Source: Novosphingobium sp049354825 (GTDB taxonomy: Bacteria; Pseudomonadota; Alphaproteobacteria; Sphingomonadales; Sphingomonadaceae). Taken from it: DNA of 64,000 bases. The position numbers were made by a program, and so were the translations under genes. Positions 51,142-60,142 of this stretch are shown piece by piece. Under the pieces are notes generated by a model. It was not told the DNA's origin, did not search any database, and was given only the letters and a program-made list of their open reading frames with translations. Each line of letters opens with the position of its first letter. The stretch's first letter is position 1. The DNA is taken from the NCBI RefSeq assembly GCF_049354825.1, contig NZ_CP186480.1, positions 1,550,001-1,614,000 on the forward strand, given 5' to 3'.

Positions 51142-52701
51142 TTATCCTGCCGCGCGCAGCGCGGGCGCTGCCACGGTTGCCGCCAGCGCGCTCATCTCGT
51201 CAGCGCGCATCGGCTTGAAATAAAGCCAGCCCTGGATTTGATCGCAGCCAGCCGAGCGGACCAGCGCGGCCTGTGCCTCGGTCTCGACCCCTTCGGCGGT
51301 CACGTCCATGTCGAGCGAGCGGGCGACCGCAATCGAGGCCATCATCATCGCCCGGCTGCCGCTGTCGGTGGCGGCATCGGCGATCAGCGAGCGATCGAGC
51401 TTGAGCTTTTCGAAGCGGAACTGGCGCAGAAACCCGATCGAGGCATAGCCGGTACCGAAATCGTCGAGCACGATCGAGACGCCGAAGCTGCGGATCACTT
51501 CCATGCTGCGCCCGGCGATGACCGAATCAAGCACCAGGTGCGTCTCGGTCACTTCCAGTTCCAGGCGCTCGGGCGGAAAGCCGGTTTCTTCCAGCAGGTA
51601 GCCCAACTCGACCGGGAACTCCGGATTGCGCAGCTGCGCCGCCGAAAGGTTGATCGACAGCTTGAGGTCGCCCCACCCCAGCGCGTCGTTGCAGCCCTGG
51701 CGCAGTACCCACAGACCGATGGCGTTGATCAGGCCCGATTCTTCGGCGATCGGGATGAACACGTTGGGGCCGATCCGCTTGCCGTCGGGCCGGTCCCAGC
51801 GGATCAGCGCCTCGACCGCGACGACCGCCTGCGTGTTGGCGTCGACCAGCGGCTGGTAGACGAGATGGAACTGCTGTTCGGCCAGCGCGGTGCGCAAGTC
51901 GCCGTCGAGCTCGCGCAAGGCCTCGCGGTGGCGGTCGAAGGCATCGGAGAACCACGTGCAGCGCATTCGCCCGGCGCGCTTCGAGGCGTACATGGCCACG
52001 TCGGTGCGGCGCAGCAGTTCGGACGAGGTGATCGCCTCGCCATCGACGCAGCGCGCCAGACCGATGCTGGCGCCCACGGTAATGGCGCGGTCGTCGATGT
52101 AGATCGGCAGCGTCAGGCGCACCAGCAGGCCCCGGCAGATCCCTTCCAGGATGTTGCCGCCGATCGCGCCGGTGGCGAGGAACGCGAACTCGTCCCCGCC
52201 GAGGCGGTAGACGCGCGCTTCGTCACCGCAGGCGGCAGTGAAGATCGCGGCGCATTCCTTGATCAGCCGGTCGCCGATGACGTGGCCGTAATGATCGTTG
52301 ACCTGCTTGAAGCCGTCGAGGTCGAGCAGCGCCATCGCGGCGTTGGCCGTGGCATCGAATTCGGGAAAATGGCGGTGCAGTGCACGGCGGTTGGGCAGGC
52401 CACTGAGGCTGTCGGTCAGTCCCAGAAGCTCGAGCCGTGACAAGTTGACCCAGCCGTAACGCAGCAGCGCCGCACCGGCGGCAAGATATGCCGCTGCCGC
52501 GATCCACAGCGCGGTCGGCGAAAAGTGCACCGGCGCCTCGGCGCCCCAGGTCAGCAGCGCGGCGGTGCCGCACAGCATGACCGTCAGCGCCGCGGCCGGC
52601 GCGATCACCGGCCAGCGCGTCGCGCGTTCCGCATCTGGCAGGCTACGACCCAAGCGTGCTTCCCCATATTGTCGCCCGAAGTCCGCGCCTGTCATCGGCA
52701 C
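51142..52701 (-). CDS. Membrane GGDEF-EAL c-di-GMP enzyme
   Basis: 519 residues. Two membrane helices near the N-terminus (about 28-48 and 58-78). GGDEF domain about 90-240 with D-L-D-G-F-K-Q-V-N-D and an intact R-L-G-G-D-E-F. EAL domain about 260-510 with V-E-A-L-I-R-W, and the D-D-F-G-T-G-Y-A motif. Both halves look catalytically complete, so it could make or degrade c-di-GMP; which dominates cannot be said. The gene is 17 bases from the receptor gene and 24 from cheR, so it is tied to the chemotaxis operon. Confidence 0.88.
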   Translation of the reverse strand: MPMTGADFGRQYGEARLGRSLPDAERATRWPVIAPAAALTVMLCGTAALLTWGAEAPVHFSPTALWIAAAAYLAAGAALLRYGWVNLSRLELLGLTDSLSGLPNRRALHRHFPEFDATANAAMALLDLDGFKQVNDHYGHVIGDRLIKECAAIFTAACGDEARVYRLGGDEFAFLATGAIGGNILEGICRGLLVRLTLPIYIDDRAITVGASIGLARCVDGEAITSSELLRRTDVAMYASKRAGRMRCTWFSDAFDRHREALRELDGDLRTALAEQQFHLVYQPLVDANTQAVVAVEALIRWDRPDGKRIGPNVFIPIAEESGLINAIGLWVLRQGCNDALGWGDLKLSINLSAAQLRNPEFPVELGYLLEETGFPPERLELEVTETHLVLDSVIAGRSMEVIRSFGVSIVLDDFGTGYASIGFLRQFRFEKLKLDRSLIADAATDSGSRAMMMASIAVARSLDMDVTAEGVETEAQAALVRSAGCDQIQGWLYFKPMRADEMSALAATVAAPALRAAG

Positions 52702-52725
52702 GGCACCTCGAAACGCGCGGTTTTC

Positions 52726-53604
52726 CTAGCGACAAAGGCTTAAGGGATCGTTGCCCGCACGATCGCCGCAGCGCGGCGACGCGTCCGGGAGCGGCGCGAA
52801 CAGTCCGGCAATGTCGCTGCCCGAAGGGCCGAAGCGCCCGGTGCGGCCGCGCGCTGTCTCGCCCGCGCCCAGCATCAGCAAGCCGTCCTCGGCGGTCACC
52901 TCGGCCAAGCGGTCGAAGGCGCGGGCGCGGGTCGGCGCATCGAAATAGAGCAGCACGTTGCGGCACAGCACCAGGTCGAAGCGGCTGCCGGCGGGTAGCG
53001 GATCGAGGATGTTGTGCACCTTGAACCGCACCATCGATCGCAGCGCAGGGGCGACCTGCCAGCCCTCCTCGCCTTCCTCGAACCAGCGCAGCGTCTGCAT
53101 CACCGACAGCCCTCGCTGCACCTGGAACTGCGAATAGCGGCCGGTGCGCGCGGTCTCGACCACGCTGCCGGAAACGTCGCAGGCAAGGATGTCGATCGTC
53201 CAGCCGTCCCAGCGGGCTGGCTGCTCGGCAAACAGCATCGCCAGCGAATAGGCTTCCTGGCCGGTCGAACAGCCTGCCGACCACAGCGACAGGCGCCTGG
53301 TCTGGGCGCGCTTTTCCGCCAGGTCGGGGATGACCTGGCTTCCCAGCAGGTCGAACAGCTGGCGGTCGCGGAAGAAATAGGTCTCGTGGTTGAGCAGCGC
53401 CTCGACCACGCGGCGCGCCAGCGGCCCGGTGCGTTCGCGCCCGATCCCGGCGATGGCGGCGTCGAGATCGTCGATCTCGAGCTCTCGCACCAGTCCGGTC
53501 AGCGCCGCGCCGAAGCGCCAGCGGCGGCTTTCCTGCATTTCCTGGCCGGTCCGCTCGGCAAGAAGGTCGGCGAGGATCGCCTGCGAGGCCGGGCTCAGAT
53601 CCAC
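52726..53604 (-). CDS. cheR: Chemotaxis methyltransferase CheR
   Basis: 292 residues. N-terminal helical domain, then N-H-E-T-Y-F-F-R-D, the SAM-binding W-S-A-G-C-S-T-G-Q-E-A-Y-S-L-A-M and L-C-R-N-V-L-L-Y-F-D. It methylates Glu residues of chemoreceptors using S-adenosylmethionine. It overlaps the end of cheB by 10 bases, so the two antagonistic enzymes are translationally linked. Confidence 0.93.
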   Translation of the reverse strand: MDLSPASQAILADLLAERTGQEMQESRRWRFGAALTGLVRELEIDDLDAAIAGIGRERTGPLARRVVEALLNHETYFFRDRQLFDLLGSQVIPDLAEKRAQTRRLSLWSAGCSTGQEAYSLAMLFAEQPARWDGWTIDILACDVSGSVVETARTGRYSQFQVQRGLSVMQTLRWFEEGEEGWQVAPALRSMVRFKVHNILDPLPAGSRFDLVLCRNVLLYFDAPTRARAFDRLAEVTAEDGLLMLGAGETARGRTGRFGPSGSDIAGLFAPLPDASPRCGDRAGNDPLSLCR

Positions 53605-54698
53605 GCTTGCGCTCCCACTTCGGCGGCAATGCGGCCTGCCAGCGCGTCGGGCGGCAAGACCGCGCTGGCGCAGCCCCCCAGCACGACCGCGCGCGGCATG
53701 CCCCAGACCGCGCTCGATTCCTCGTCCTGCGCCAGCACGCCGCCGCCCGCGGCCACGATCCGGCGCGCACCGGCCAGCCCGTCGCGGCCCATGCCGGTCA
53801 GGACGACCGCGGTGACGCCGGCGCCGAAGACATCGGCGAGCGACGCGAACATCGGGTCAACCGCGGGCAGGCAGTTGGTTTCCAGCGGCGTGGTGTCGAG
53901 CACGACGCGCACCTGGCCGGCGCGCTCGCGCACCGTCATATGGGCATGGCCCGGCGCGACCAGGATCACGTCGTCCCGCAGCAGCGTGCCGTCGGCGGCA
54001 ACTTCGGCGCTGCGGCCGGAGGCATGTTCGAGCTGGCGCGCGAACACCGGCATGAAGGCGGGGGGCAAGTGCTGGGTGACCAGGATCGGCGCCGCGATAC
54101 GCCGCGGCAGCGCGGCGAAGAACTGGCCAAGGGCGTGGATTCCGCCGGTCGAGGCACCGAGCGCGAGCGCCCTGAGCGGCCGCTCCGGGCCGCGCCGCAG
54201 CAGCGGCGGACGGGGGCGCAGCGCCGGGGCCAGACCGATCGGCTGCGCGCTGCACCCAACGGCGCGGATACGATCGGTCAGCTGCTGGCGGTAAGCGGTA
54301 TCGAAACGGCCCGCCTCGGGCTTGCGGATCGTGTCGGCCGCCCCCAGGGCCAGCGCCGCGACGGTCGCTTCGGCGCCTTCGGCGGCGAGCGTCGAAACCA
54401 CCAGGACGCGGGCGCCGCGGCCCGCCGCGATCAGCGCCGGCAGGGCCTTCATCCCGCCCATGCCCGGCATTTCGAGGTCGAGCAGGATGACGTCGGCGCC
54501 GACCGTTCCCAGCAGCGCGATCGCTTCTTCGGCGCTGGCGGCGCTGCCGACCACGGCCATGTCGGCTTCGCCGGCGACCAGCCGCGACAGCACCGCGCGC
54601 GCGGTCAGCGAATCGTCGACCACGACGACGCGCACCGGCGGCGGCGCGGCATGCGCCAGGCGCTGCGGTGCGCTGGTGAGGGGCAGCGGCGTGCGCAC
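53595..54698 (-). CDS. cheB: Chemotaxis methylesterase CheB
   Basis: 367 residues. Receiver domain about 20-135 with V-V-D-D-S, phosphoacceptor Asp in L-L-D-L-E-M-P-G-M-G-G and a Lys in R-K-P-E. Methylesterase domain about 170-360 with catalytic Ser in G-A-S-T-G-G, His in Q-H-L-P-P and Asp in G-M-G-R-D-G. It removes methyl groups (and deamidates Gln) on receptors when phosphorylated by CheA. Follows cheY by four bases. Confidence 0.93.
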   Translation of the reverse strand: MRTPLPLTSAPQRLAHAAPPPVRVVVVDDSLTARAVLSRLVAGEADMAVVGSAASAEEAIALLGTVGADVILLDLEMPGMGGMKALPALIAAGRGARVLVVSTLAAEGAEATVAALALGAADTIRKPEAGRFDTAYRQQLTDRIRAVGCSAQPIGLAPALRPRPPLLRRGPERPLRALALGASTGGIHALGQFFAALPRRIAAPILVTQHLPPAFMPVFARQLEHASGRSAEVAADGTLLRDDVILVAPGHAHMTVRERAGQVRVVLDTTPLETNCLPAVDPMFASLADVFGAGVTAVVLTGMGRDGLAGARRIVAAGGGVLAQDEESSAVWGMPRAVVLGGCASAVLPPDALAGRIAAEVGAQAWI

Positions 54699-54702
54699 GC
54701 GG

Positions 54703-55068
54703 TCAGACCGCGCCGACGAGCTGCAGCTTGACCTGGAGAGTCTCGCGATCGAACGGCTTCATCACGTATTCGTTGGCACCCGCCTCGATCGCCGAGCGGA
54801 TGTGGACGACGTCGTTCTCGGTCGTGCAGAACACCACCTTGGGACGCTGTCCGTCGCTGCGCTGGCGCAGCACGCGGATGAATTCGATCCCGCTCATCAC
54901 CGGCATGTTCCAGTCGAGCAGGATGACGTCAGGCATCGCGGCGGCGCAGCGTTCCAGCGCTTCGCTGCCGTCGCCGGCCTCGTCCACCGAGAACCCCATT
55001 CCTTCGAGCAGGTGGCGCGAGACTTTGCGGATCACCCGCGAGTCATCGACGATCAGGCACGTTTTCAT
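54703..55068 (-). CDS. cheY: CheY-type response regulator
   Basis: 121 residues, a stand-alone receiver with V-D-D-S-R at the start, Asp52 in L-L-D-W-N-M-P, Thr in F-C-T-T-E-N-D and Lys in V-M-K-P-F-D. In a cheA-W-Y-B-R set it is the likely phosphoacceptor controlling the output (flagellar motor or other). No flagellar genes are in the window, so the output cannot be stated. Confidence 0.9.
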   Translation of the reverse strand: MKTCLIVDDSRVIRKVSRHLLEGMGFSVDEAGDGSEALERCAAAMPDVILLDWNMPVMSGIEFIRVLRQRSDGQRPKVVFCTTENDVVHIRSAIEAGANEYVMKPFDRETLQVKLQLVGAV

Positions 55069-55121
55069 TCTTGGCGATTCCCGTTTGTGCGACCTGTATT
55101 ATTCAAGGCGTAACTATCGTC

Positions 55122-55574
55122 TTAAGCGGCCATCAGGCCGGAAGCTGCCGATGGACCCGGTCCGACCGCGAGCCGCGCCGGATCCAGCACCAGCACCGGT
55201 CCGGACGCGGTTTCGACCATGCCGACCAGCGCCGCGGCCCACCCCGGGCCCGGATCGGCGCGCGGCGCCGCCGGCTCCGATAGGGCCGGGGTCACGTCGC
55301 GAACCTCGTCGACCAGCAGCGCATAGCCGTGCCCGCCCACTTCGATGACGACCGCTTCGCGTGCGGTGCCCGCCGTTTCGGTCAGCCCCAGCGCGGCGCG
55401 GCAGTCGATCACGGTCAGCACCCGGCTGCGCAGCGTGGTAAGGCCGGCCACCGGCGCGCGGGCCAGCGGGATCGCCTCGATCCCCTCGATCTCGATGACC
55501 GAGGAAATTGCCGCGGCGGGGAGCGCGGCGCGGTGGCCGCCGATCGCGGTGACGAGCAGGAGTTCGTCGATCAT
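55122..55574 (-). CDS. cheW: Chemotaxis coupling protein CheW
   Basis: 150 residues. CheW fold with I-P-L-A-R-A-P-V-A-G-L-T-T-L-R-S-R-V-L-T-V-I-D and Y-A-L-L-V-D-E-V-R-D-V. It couples receptors to CheA. Its ATG overlaps the cheA stop (ATGA). The C-terminal 30 residues are an Ala/Pro/Gly-rich tail. Confidence 0.88.
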   Translation of the reverse strand: MIDELLLVTAIGGHRAALPAAAISSVIEIEGIEAIPLARAPVAGLTTLRSRVLTVIDCRAALGLTETAGTAREAVVIEVGGHGYALLVDEVRDVTPALSEPAAPRADPGPGWAAALVGMVETASGPVLVLDPARLAVGPGPSAASGLMAA

Positions 55575-57895
55575 CGGGCGGCTTTCCTTCGGGCCGCTGC
55601 CAGCGCCAGCGTCAGCCGGTCGCGGTCATAGCGGTAGATATCGTCGTCGTTGGCGGCTTCGGGATCGGCGGTCAGGCGGATCACCGCGGCAGCGGCGGGC
55701 GCCTCGCCGTCGTCGAGCGCGATGGCAAGGTCGGCCGCGGCGTCCTCGTCCGGCCCGGCGACGCGGTAACCGGCCGCCTCGACCAGCGGACGCAGGAAGG
55801 TCTCGATCCAGCGGTCGCCGTCGGGCAGGCGGCACAGCGCCGATGCGACCGGGCGGACCAACCCGGCGTGCGCGGCAAACAGGTAATGGACGTCGACGAC
55901 CTCGACAGCCTCGCCGTCGATAAGGGCCAGCCCCTCGACTTCGCCCACCGCATCGGCCGGGCGCACCGCCTCGACCAGGGTGGCAAGCTCGGGCGTGTCG
56001 CGCATGGCATAGGCGATCTGGACCGTGCCGTCGCCAAGCCTCAAGAGCTGGACCGAGGTCGCTTCCGCCATTCCCTCGGCGCCGGCAAGCGGCAGGATCT
56101 CATCGCCGACGACCACGCTGGCGCTGGCGCCCTGGTGGTGGACCGCCCCGGCGCCCACGCGCTCGACCCGCTCTGCGGCGGCGAGGCGGATCGCACGGCG
56201 CTTGCCGTTTCCGGCGGTGAAGACCAACACGGTATCGCCCTGAACCGGCTGCACCGGCGCGGCGCCCGGCGCGACCTGAGCGGCGAAATCGTGCATCTCG
56301 AGGTTGACGCCGCCGAGGCGGGCGATGCCCGTAACGTCGAGCAGGAGCAGCGGCAGTCCGTCTTCGCTGAGCGTGCAACCGGCGTAGATCCCGGTTGCCA
56401 TGACCGCGGGCGCGACCGGCTTGACCACCAGTTCTTCGTGATCGAGCAGGCGGTCGACCGCCAGAACGTAGCGATTGCCGCCGGTCAGGCGGATGACCAC
56501 CAGCGTCCGGCGCGCCGGGGCGGCACCGGCGATGCCGAGCGTATCGGCCAGGGTGACGACCGGCAGGCGCGAACCGCGCAGCCCCGCCACCAGCCGGCCG
56601 CCCAGTTCCTCGACCGCCATCGCGGACGAGCGCGGGTCGACGATTTCCTCGATATAGCTGCGCGGGATGGCAAAGGCCTGGCCGCCCGCGCCGACCACAA
56701 GCGCCGGCGTAATCGCCAGCGTCAGCGGGACGCGCAGGGTGAAGCGCGTGCCCGCGCCCGGCGTCGTGTCGATGGCGATCGAGCCGCCGATCTTTTCCAC
56801 GTTGGCGCGCACCACGTCCATGCCGACGCCGCGGCCCGAAATCTCGGTCACCGCCGAGGCGGTCGAGAGGCCGGGTTCGCAAACCAGCATGGCGGCATCG
56901 GCGCGGCTCATGGCGGCGGCGCGCGCGGCATCGATGACGCCGGCCGCGACCGCCTTGTCGGTCAGCCCGGCGACATCGATGCCGCGTCCGTCGTCGACGC
57001 ACTCGATCAGGATCTGATTGCCCGACTGGCGCGCCGAGACGACCAGCAGGCCGATCTCGCGCTTGCCGGCGCGGAGCCGGTCGGCCGGCAGCTCGACGCC
57101 GTGGTCGACGGCGTTGCGGACCAGGTGCAGCAGCGGGTCGCGGATCAGTTCGATCATCTCGCGGTCGAGCTCGACATCGCCGGGGTCGACGTCGATCATC
57201 ACTTGCTTGCCGAGCTGGGCGGACAAGTCGCGGACCATGCGCGGCAGGGTGGCGAACAGGCCGTCGATCGGCTGCATGCGGGTGCGCGTCATCGCGTCGC
57301 GGACTTGCGCGATCATCGCCGACAGCCGCTCGAACGCGCCGTGGACCACGGTATCGTCGGGCAAGGCGCGCAGCCTTCTGGACAGCTCGTTGCGGGCCAG
57401 CACGATATCGGACACGCCGCTCATGACCTGGTCGAGCAGTTCCACCGACACCCGGACCGAGCGCGCCGCCGCGCCGCGCGCCGCGCCGCCCGCGGTCATC
57501 ACCGGCATCGCCGCGTCGGGGCTTTCGCCAACCGACTGAAGCACCTCGATCATCGCGGCATCGTCGCCGGCGGGCAGGTCCTCCCCCGCGGCGATCGCCT
57601 CGATCATCGCGCCGATGCGGTCGAGCACCGCCAGGACCGCGCTCACCGCGCTTGAATCGGCATGGCGGCGTCCGCCGCGGATATCGGAGAGAAGGTCCTC
57701 GGCGGCGTGGCTGAGCGCCTCGAGCCTCGGGAAGTCGAAGAAGCCGCAGTTGCCCTTCACGGTGTGAAAGAAGCGAAAGATGGCATCGAGCCGGGCCTTG
57801 TCGCCGGGCTGGCCTTCCCAGGCGACGATCTCGCCGCTGAGCGCCTCGAGCATCTCGCGCGTTTCGGCGACAAAATCGCCGAGCAGATCGTCCAT
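55571..57895 (-). CDS. cheA: Chemotaxis kinase CheA with extra C-terminal domains
   Basis: 774 residues from the ATG at 57895 (the 57925 ATG is an alternative). HPt domain about 1-110 with phosphoacceptor His44 in F-F-H-T-V-K-G. Dimerisation helices about 145-215, HATPase about 220-395 with H-L-V-R-N-A-V-D-H-G, D-D-G-R-G-I-D and G-R-G-V-G-M-D, then a CheW-like P5 domain about 400-530. A second CheW-like domain (about 545-680) and a C-terminal receiver-like region (about 680-774) follow. The latter has lost the Asp phosphoacceptor motif. No P2 domain is obvious. Confidence 0.9.
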   Translation of the reverse strand: MDDLLGDFVAETREMLEALSGEIVAWEGQPGDKARLDAIFRFFHTVKGNCGFFDFPRLEALSHAAEDLLSDIRGGRRHADSSAVSAVLAVLDRIGAMIEAIAAGEDLPAGDDAAMIEVLQSVGESPDAAMPVMTAGGAARGAAARSVRVSVELLDQVMSGVSDIVLARNELSRRLRALPDDTVVHGAFERLSAMIAQVRDAMTRTRMQPIDGLFATLPRMVRDLSAQLGKQVMIDVDPGDVELDREMIELIRDPLLHLVRNAVDHGVELPADRLRAGKREIGLLVVSARQSGNQILIECVDDGRGIDVAGLTDKAVAAGVIDAARAAAMSRADAAMLVCEPGLSTASAVTEISGRGVGMDVVRANVEKIGGSIAIDTTPGAGTRFTLRVPLTLAITPALVVGAGGQAFAIPRSYIEEIVDPRSSAMAVEELGGRLVAGLRGSRLPVVTLADTLGIAGAAPARRTLVVIRLTGGNRYVLAVDRLLDHEELVVKPVAPAVMATGIYAGCTLSEDGLPLLLLDVTGIARLGGVNLEMHDFAAQVAPGAAPVQPVQGDTVLVFTAGNGKRRAIRLAAAERVERVGAGAVHHQGASASVVVGDEILPLAGAEGMAEATSVQLLRLGDGTVQIAYAMRDTPELATLVEAVRPADAVGEVEGLALIDGEAVEVVDVHYLFAAHAGLVRPVASALCRLPDGDRWIETFLRPLVEAAGYRVAGPDEDAAADLAIALDDGEAPAAAAVIRLTADPEAANDDDIYRYDRDRLTLALAAARRKAAR

Positions 57896-57972
57896 TGCCC
57901 CGCCGCCCACCTTGGTGCCCCCCATGACGAGGTGGCTATGGGGCGCGAATGGTTAACGAACGGTTGGAGCCG

Positions 57973-58407
57973 TCAGCGCGACGCCAGGTGGCGCACCGCC
58001 AGCACATAGCCGTCTGCGCCGAGGCCCGACACGATCGCGGTCACGGCCTGGGTGATGATCGAATTCTTCCGCCATGCTTCGTCGCGGCGGTGGATGTTGG
58101 ACAAGTGAACCTCGATCACCGGGCAATCGACGAGCTTGAGCGCGTCGAGCACCGGATAGCCGGCATAGCTGAACGCCGCCGGATTGATGACGATGCCCGC
58201 GTGGCCGGTGCGCGCGGCCTGGATCCACGCGACCATTTCGTGTTCGGCATTGGTCTGCCGGAATTCGAGAGTGCACCCCTGGGCCGCCGCCTCGGCGCGG
58301 CAGCGCGCCTCGATATCGGCCAGCGTAGCAGTGCCGTAGATCGCCGGCTCACGCTCTCCCAGAAGGTTGAGGTTGGGTCCGTTCAGAACCAGAATCGTGC
58401 CCGCCAT
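57973..58407 (-). CDS. aroQ: Type II 3-dehydroquinate dehydratase, variant
   Basis: 144 residues. N-G-P-N-L-N-L-L-G-E-R-E-P-A-I-Y-G gives the substrate-binding Asn, Arg and catalytic Tyr, and E-V-H-L-S-N-I-H gives the catalytic His. The usual A-Y-T-H-T-S segment is replaced by A-F-S-Y-A-G, removing a conserved His, and H-E-M-V-A-W-I-Q replaces H-E-G-x-L-V-x-x-I. Either a divergent AroQ of the shikimate pathway or a paralogue with another substrate. Normal size for the family. Confidence 0.75.
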   Translation of the reverse strand: MAGTILVLNGPNLNLLGEREPAIYGTATLADIEARCRAEAAAQGCTLEFRQTNAEHEMVAWIQAARTGHAGIVINPAAFSYAGYPVLDALKLVDCPVIEVHLSNIHRRDEAWRKNSIITQAVTAIVSGLGADGYVLAVRHLASR

Positions 58408-58479
58408 CGTACCTGCCCTTCGCTGCGCCGCGCCGGGTTAGTCGCGCCGGGGCGGGCGGGCAAGTGCGCGGCGCTGCGG

Positions 58480-59253
58480 CTACGGTCCCTGGCCGGGCAC
58501 GAACCAGCGCTGTTGCCAGCCGTATGTCGAGGTCACCGGGTTGCCCGCGGAGTCGCTGGCCGGCTTGAAGCGAAAGCGCTGCTCGGCCAGGCGGCAGGTA
58601 ATCGCGTCGGCCTGCGGATCGCGGCTGGCACGGCGGACGCGGCAATCGTGCGCGCGGCCGTCGGTGCCCACGGTCATGACGACGATCACGTAGTCGCCCA
58701 GGCGCTGGTCGCGGGTGGCGGCGGGATAATCGCGCGCCGAGTTGATGTCGCCCGCGGTCTTGACCGGCTTTGCCACCGCGCCGCCGCCGCTGCCGTTGCC
58801 GGCACCGCCCGAACCGGTGCCGTTGCCGGTCCCGCTGGCGCCGGTTCCGTTGCCGCTGCTGGCCGCGCCGGACGTGTTGGCGCTGCCGGTGGAGGAGGCG
58901 CGCGGCGCCGGCGCGGTGGCGATGACGATCTTGGGCTTGGGCGCGGTTACCGCGCGGGGCACCGCCTTCTTGCCCGCATCACCTTGAGCTCCGGCGGGCT
59001 TCGGTTCCGGCGATGGCGGCGGCGGGGGCGGCGGCGGCGGCGGCTTGGTTTCGACCGTGACTTCGAAGGTGGAGAGCACCTTGTCGACCGCCGCGGCGGT
59101 GAAGTCGGGCGCGAAGGCACGGATCAGCGCCAGGACCGCCGCGATATGCAGTACCGCAACCGCCACGAACGCGCCGACCCGGGCGCGGCGCGGAGCGCCG
59201 AGCGTAGCGCGGCTGTCTTGCGCGTATGCCGCTTCAGTCGGGCCAGACGCCAT
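58480..59253 (-). CDS. TonB-type energy transducer
   Basis: 257 residues. One N-terminal membrane helix (about 25-48), a Pro-rich stretch with a run of ten Pro near residue 72 and a Gly/Ser/Asn-rich linker, then a TonB C-terminal domain (about 175-255) with Y-P-A-A-T-R-D-Q-R and T-D-G-R-A-H-D-C-R-V. It transduces proton-motive force to TonB-dependent receptors. Its start overlaps the Crp/Fnr gene end by 20 bases. ExbB/ExbD are not nearby. It may or may not serve the galactan receptor at 30 kb. Confidence 0.85.
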   Translation of the reverse strand: MASGPTEAAYAQDSRATLGAPRRARVGAFVAVAVLHIAAVLALIRAFAPDFTAAAVDKVLSTFEVTVETKPPPPPPPPPPSPEPKPAGAQGDAGKKAVPRAVTAPKPKIVIATAPAPRASSTGSANTSGAASSGNGTGASGTGNGTGSGGAGNGSGGGAVAKPVKTAGDINSARDYPAATRDQRLGDYVIVVMTVGTDGRAHDCRVRRASRDPQADAITCRLAEQRFRFKPASDSAGNPVTSTYGWQQRWFVPGQGP

Positions 59254-59941
59254 CGAGCACCGTGCGAAAATGAGCGTGCACCATGGCCGAGCACGGGCAG
59301 CACCGCGCCGCCAGCCCCTTGCGATCGAGGATGGTCAGCCCGCCACGCCGGGTCTGCACCAGACCTTCGCGTTTGAGCCGCTGGATGACACGGCTGGCGT
59401 AGGACCGGCCGACTCCAAGCAGGCGCGCGAGCTGGTCCTGCGTCAGCTGCATCTCGAGCGCGTCGGTGCGCGCCAGCACAGCCGACAGCCAGCGCGCGGC
59501 GCGTTGTTCCAGCGAATGCGCGGCGTTGCAGGCGCTGGCCTGGAAGGACTGCGCCAGGAAGCAGTCGGTATAGCGCGAGAACAGGCGGTGCAGCGTCGGC
59601 GAATCGAAGCGCTGACGCTCAAGCACGGCGTTGTCCATCCGGTAGAAGCTGCCGCCGTTGAGCACGCTGGCCTGCGCGTACGAGGGCATGCGCCCCCATG
59701 CCACGACACCGCCGAGAGCGCCTTCGCGGCCGATCATCGCGGCCTCGATCGCATGGCCCTCGCCCAGGTCGACGACATAAGTCGCCAGCGCCGCGCCGCG
59801 CGGAAAATAGCTGTCACGCACGTCTTCGCCGGGTTCGTAGATCACCGTGCCGGCGCGCAGCTCGACCTCTTGAAGCTCGGGCTCGATACGCGCCCTGTCG
59901 CCGGGATCCATGATCGCGAGGAGATTGCTGCCGGTGATCAT
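59234..59941 (-). CDS. Crp/Fnr-family transcriptional regulator
   Basis: 235 residues. Cyclic-nucleotide-like sensor domain about 10-130 (G-T-V-I-Y-E-P-G-E-D-V). C-terminal HTH about 165-220 with LTQDQLARLLGVGRSYASR and V-I-Q-R-L-K-R-E-G-L-V. It has no N-terminal cysteine cluster of FNR type; a C-terminal Cys cluster (A-A-R-C-C-P-C) is present but atypical. The effector is unknown. Divergent from the heme oxygenase-phytochrome operon with about 200 bases between, so it may regulate it. Confidence 0.85.
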   Translation of the reverse strand: MITGSNLLAIMDPGDRARIEPELQEVELRAGTVIYEPGEDVRDSYFPRGAALATYVVDLGEGHAIEAAMIGREGALGGVVAWGRMPSYAQASVLNGGSFYRMDNAVLERQRFDSPTLHRLFSRYTDCFLAQSFQASACNAAHSLEQRAARWLSAVLARTDALEMQLTQDQLARLLGVGRSYASRVIQRLKREGLVQTRRGGLTILDRKGLAARCCPCSAMVHAHFRTVLDGVWPD

Positions 59942-60142
59942 GCCAAGCCCCGCGGGCCGCCCCTCACGAATTTATTGCTCGTAATCAGGCGTAACCGGCT
60001 TCCTGCACGGTTCGTTCCGCCGCGCCAACGAAATCCTGCAACTTACGGAAACGATATGTGTTTATCTGCACAGAACTTCGCGCTAGCAGCCGGGCGAACC
60101 CTTTCGCGCCGGTCGCGCTTTTGCCCAGGATACCTCTCTCCC

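Noticed and set aside
55868..57655. 595-residue open frame antisense to cheA
   Set aside because: Low-complexity Arg/Ala/His/Asp composition typical of the antisense frame of GC-rich genes; no family features; cheA on the other strand is unambiguous.
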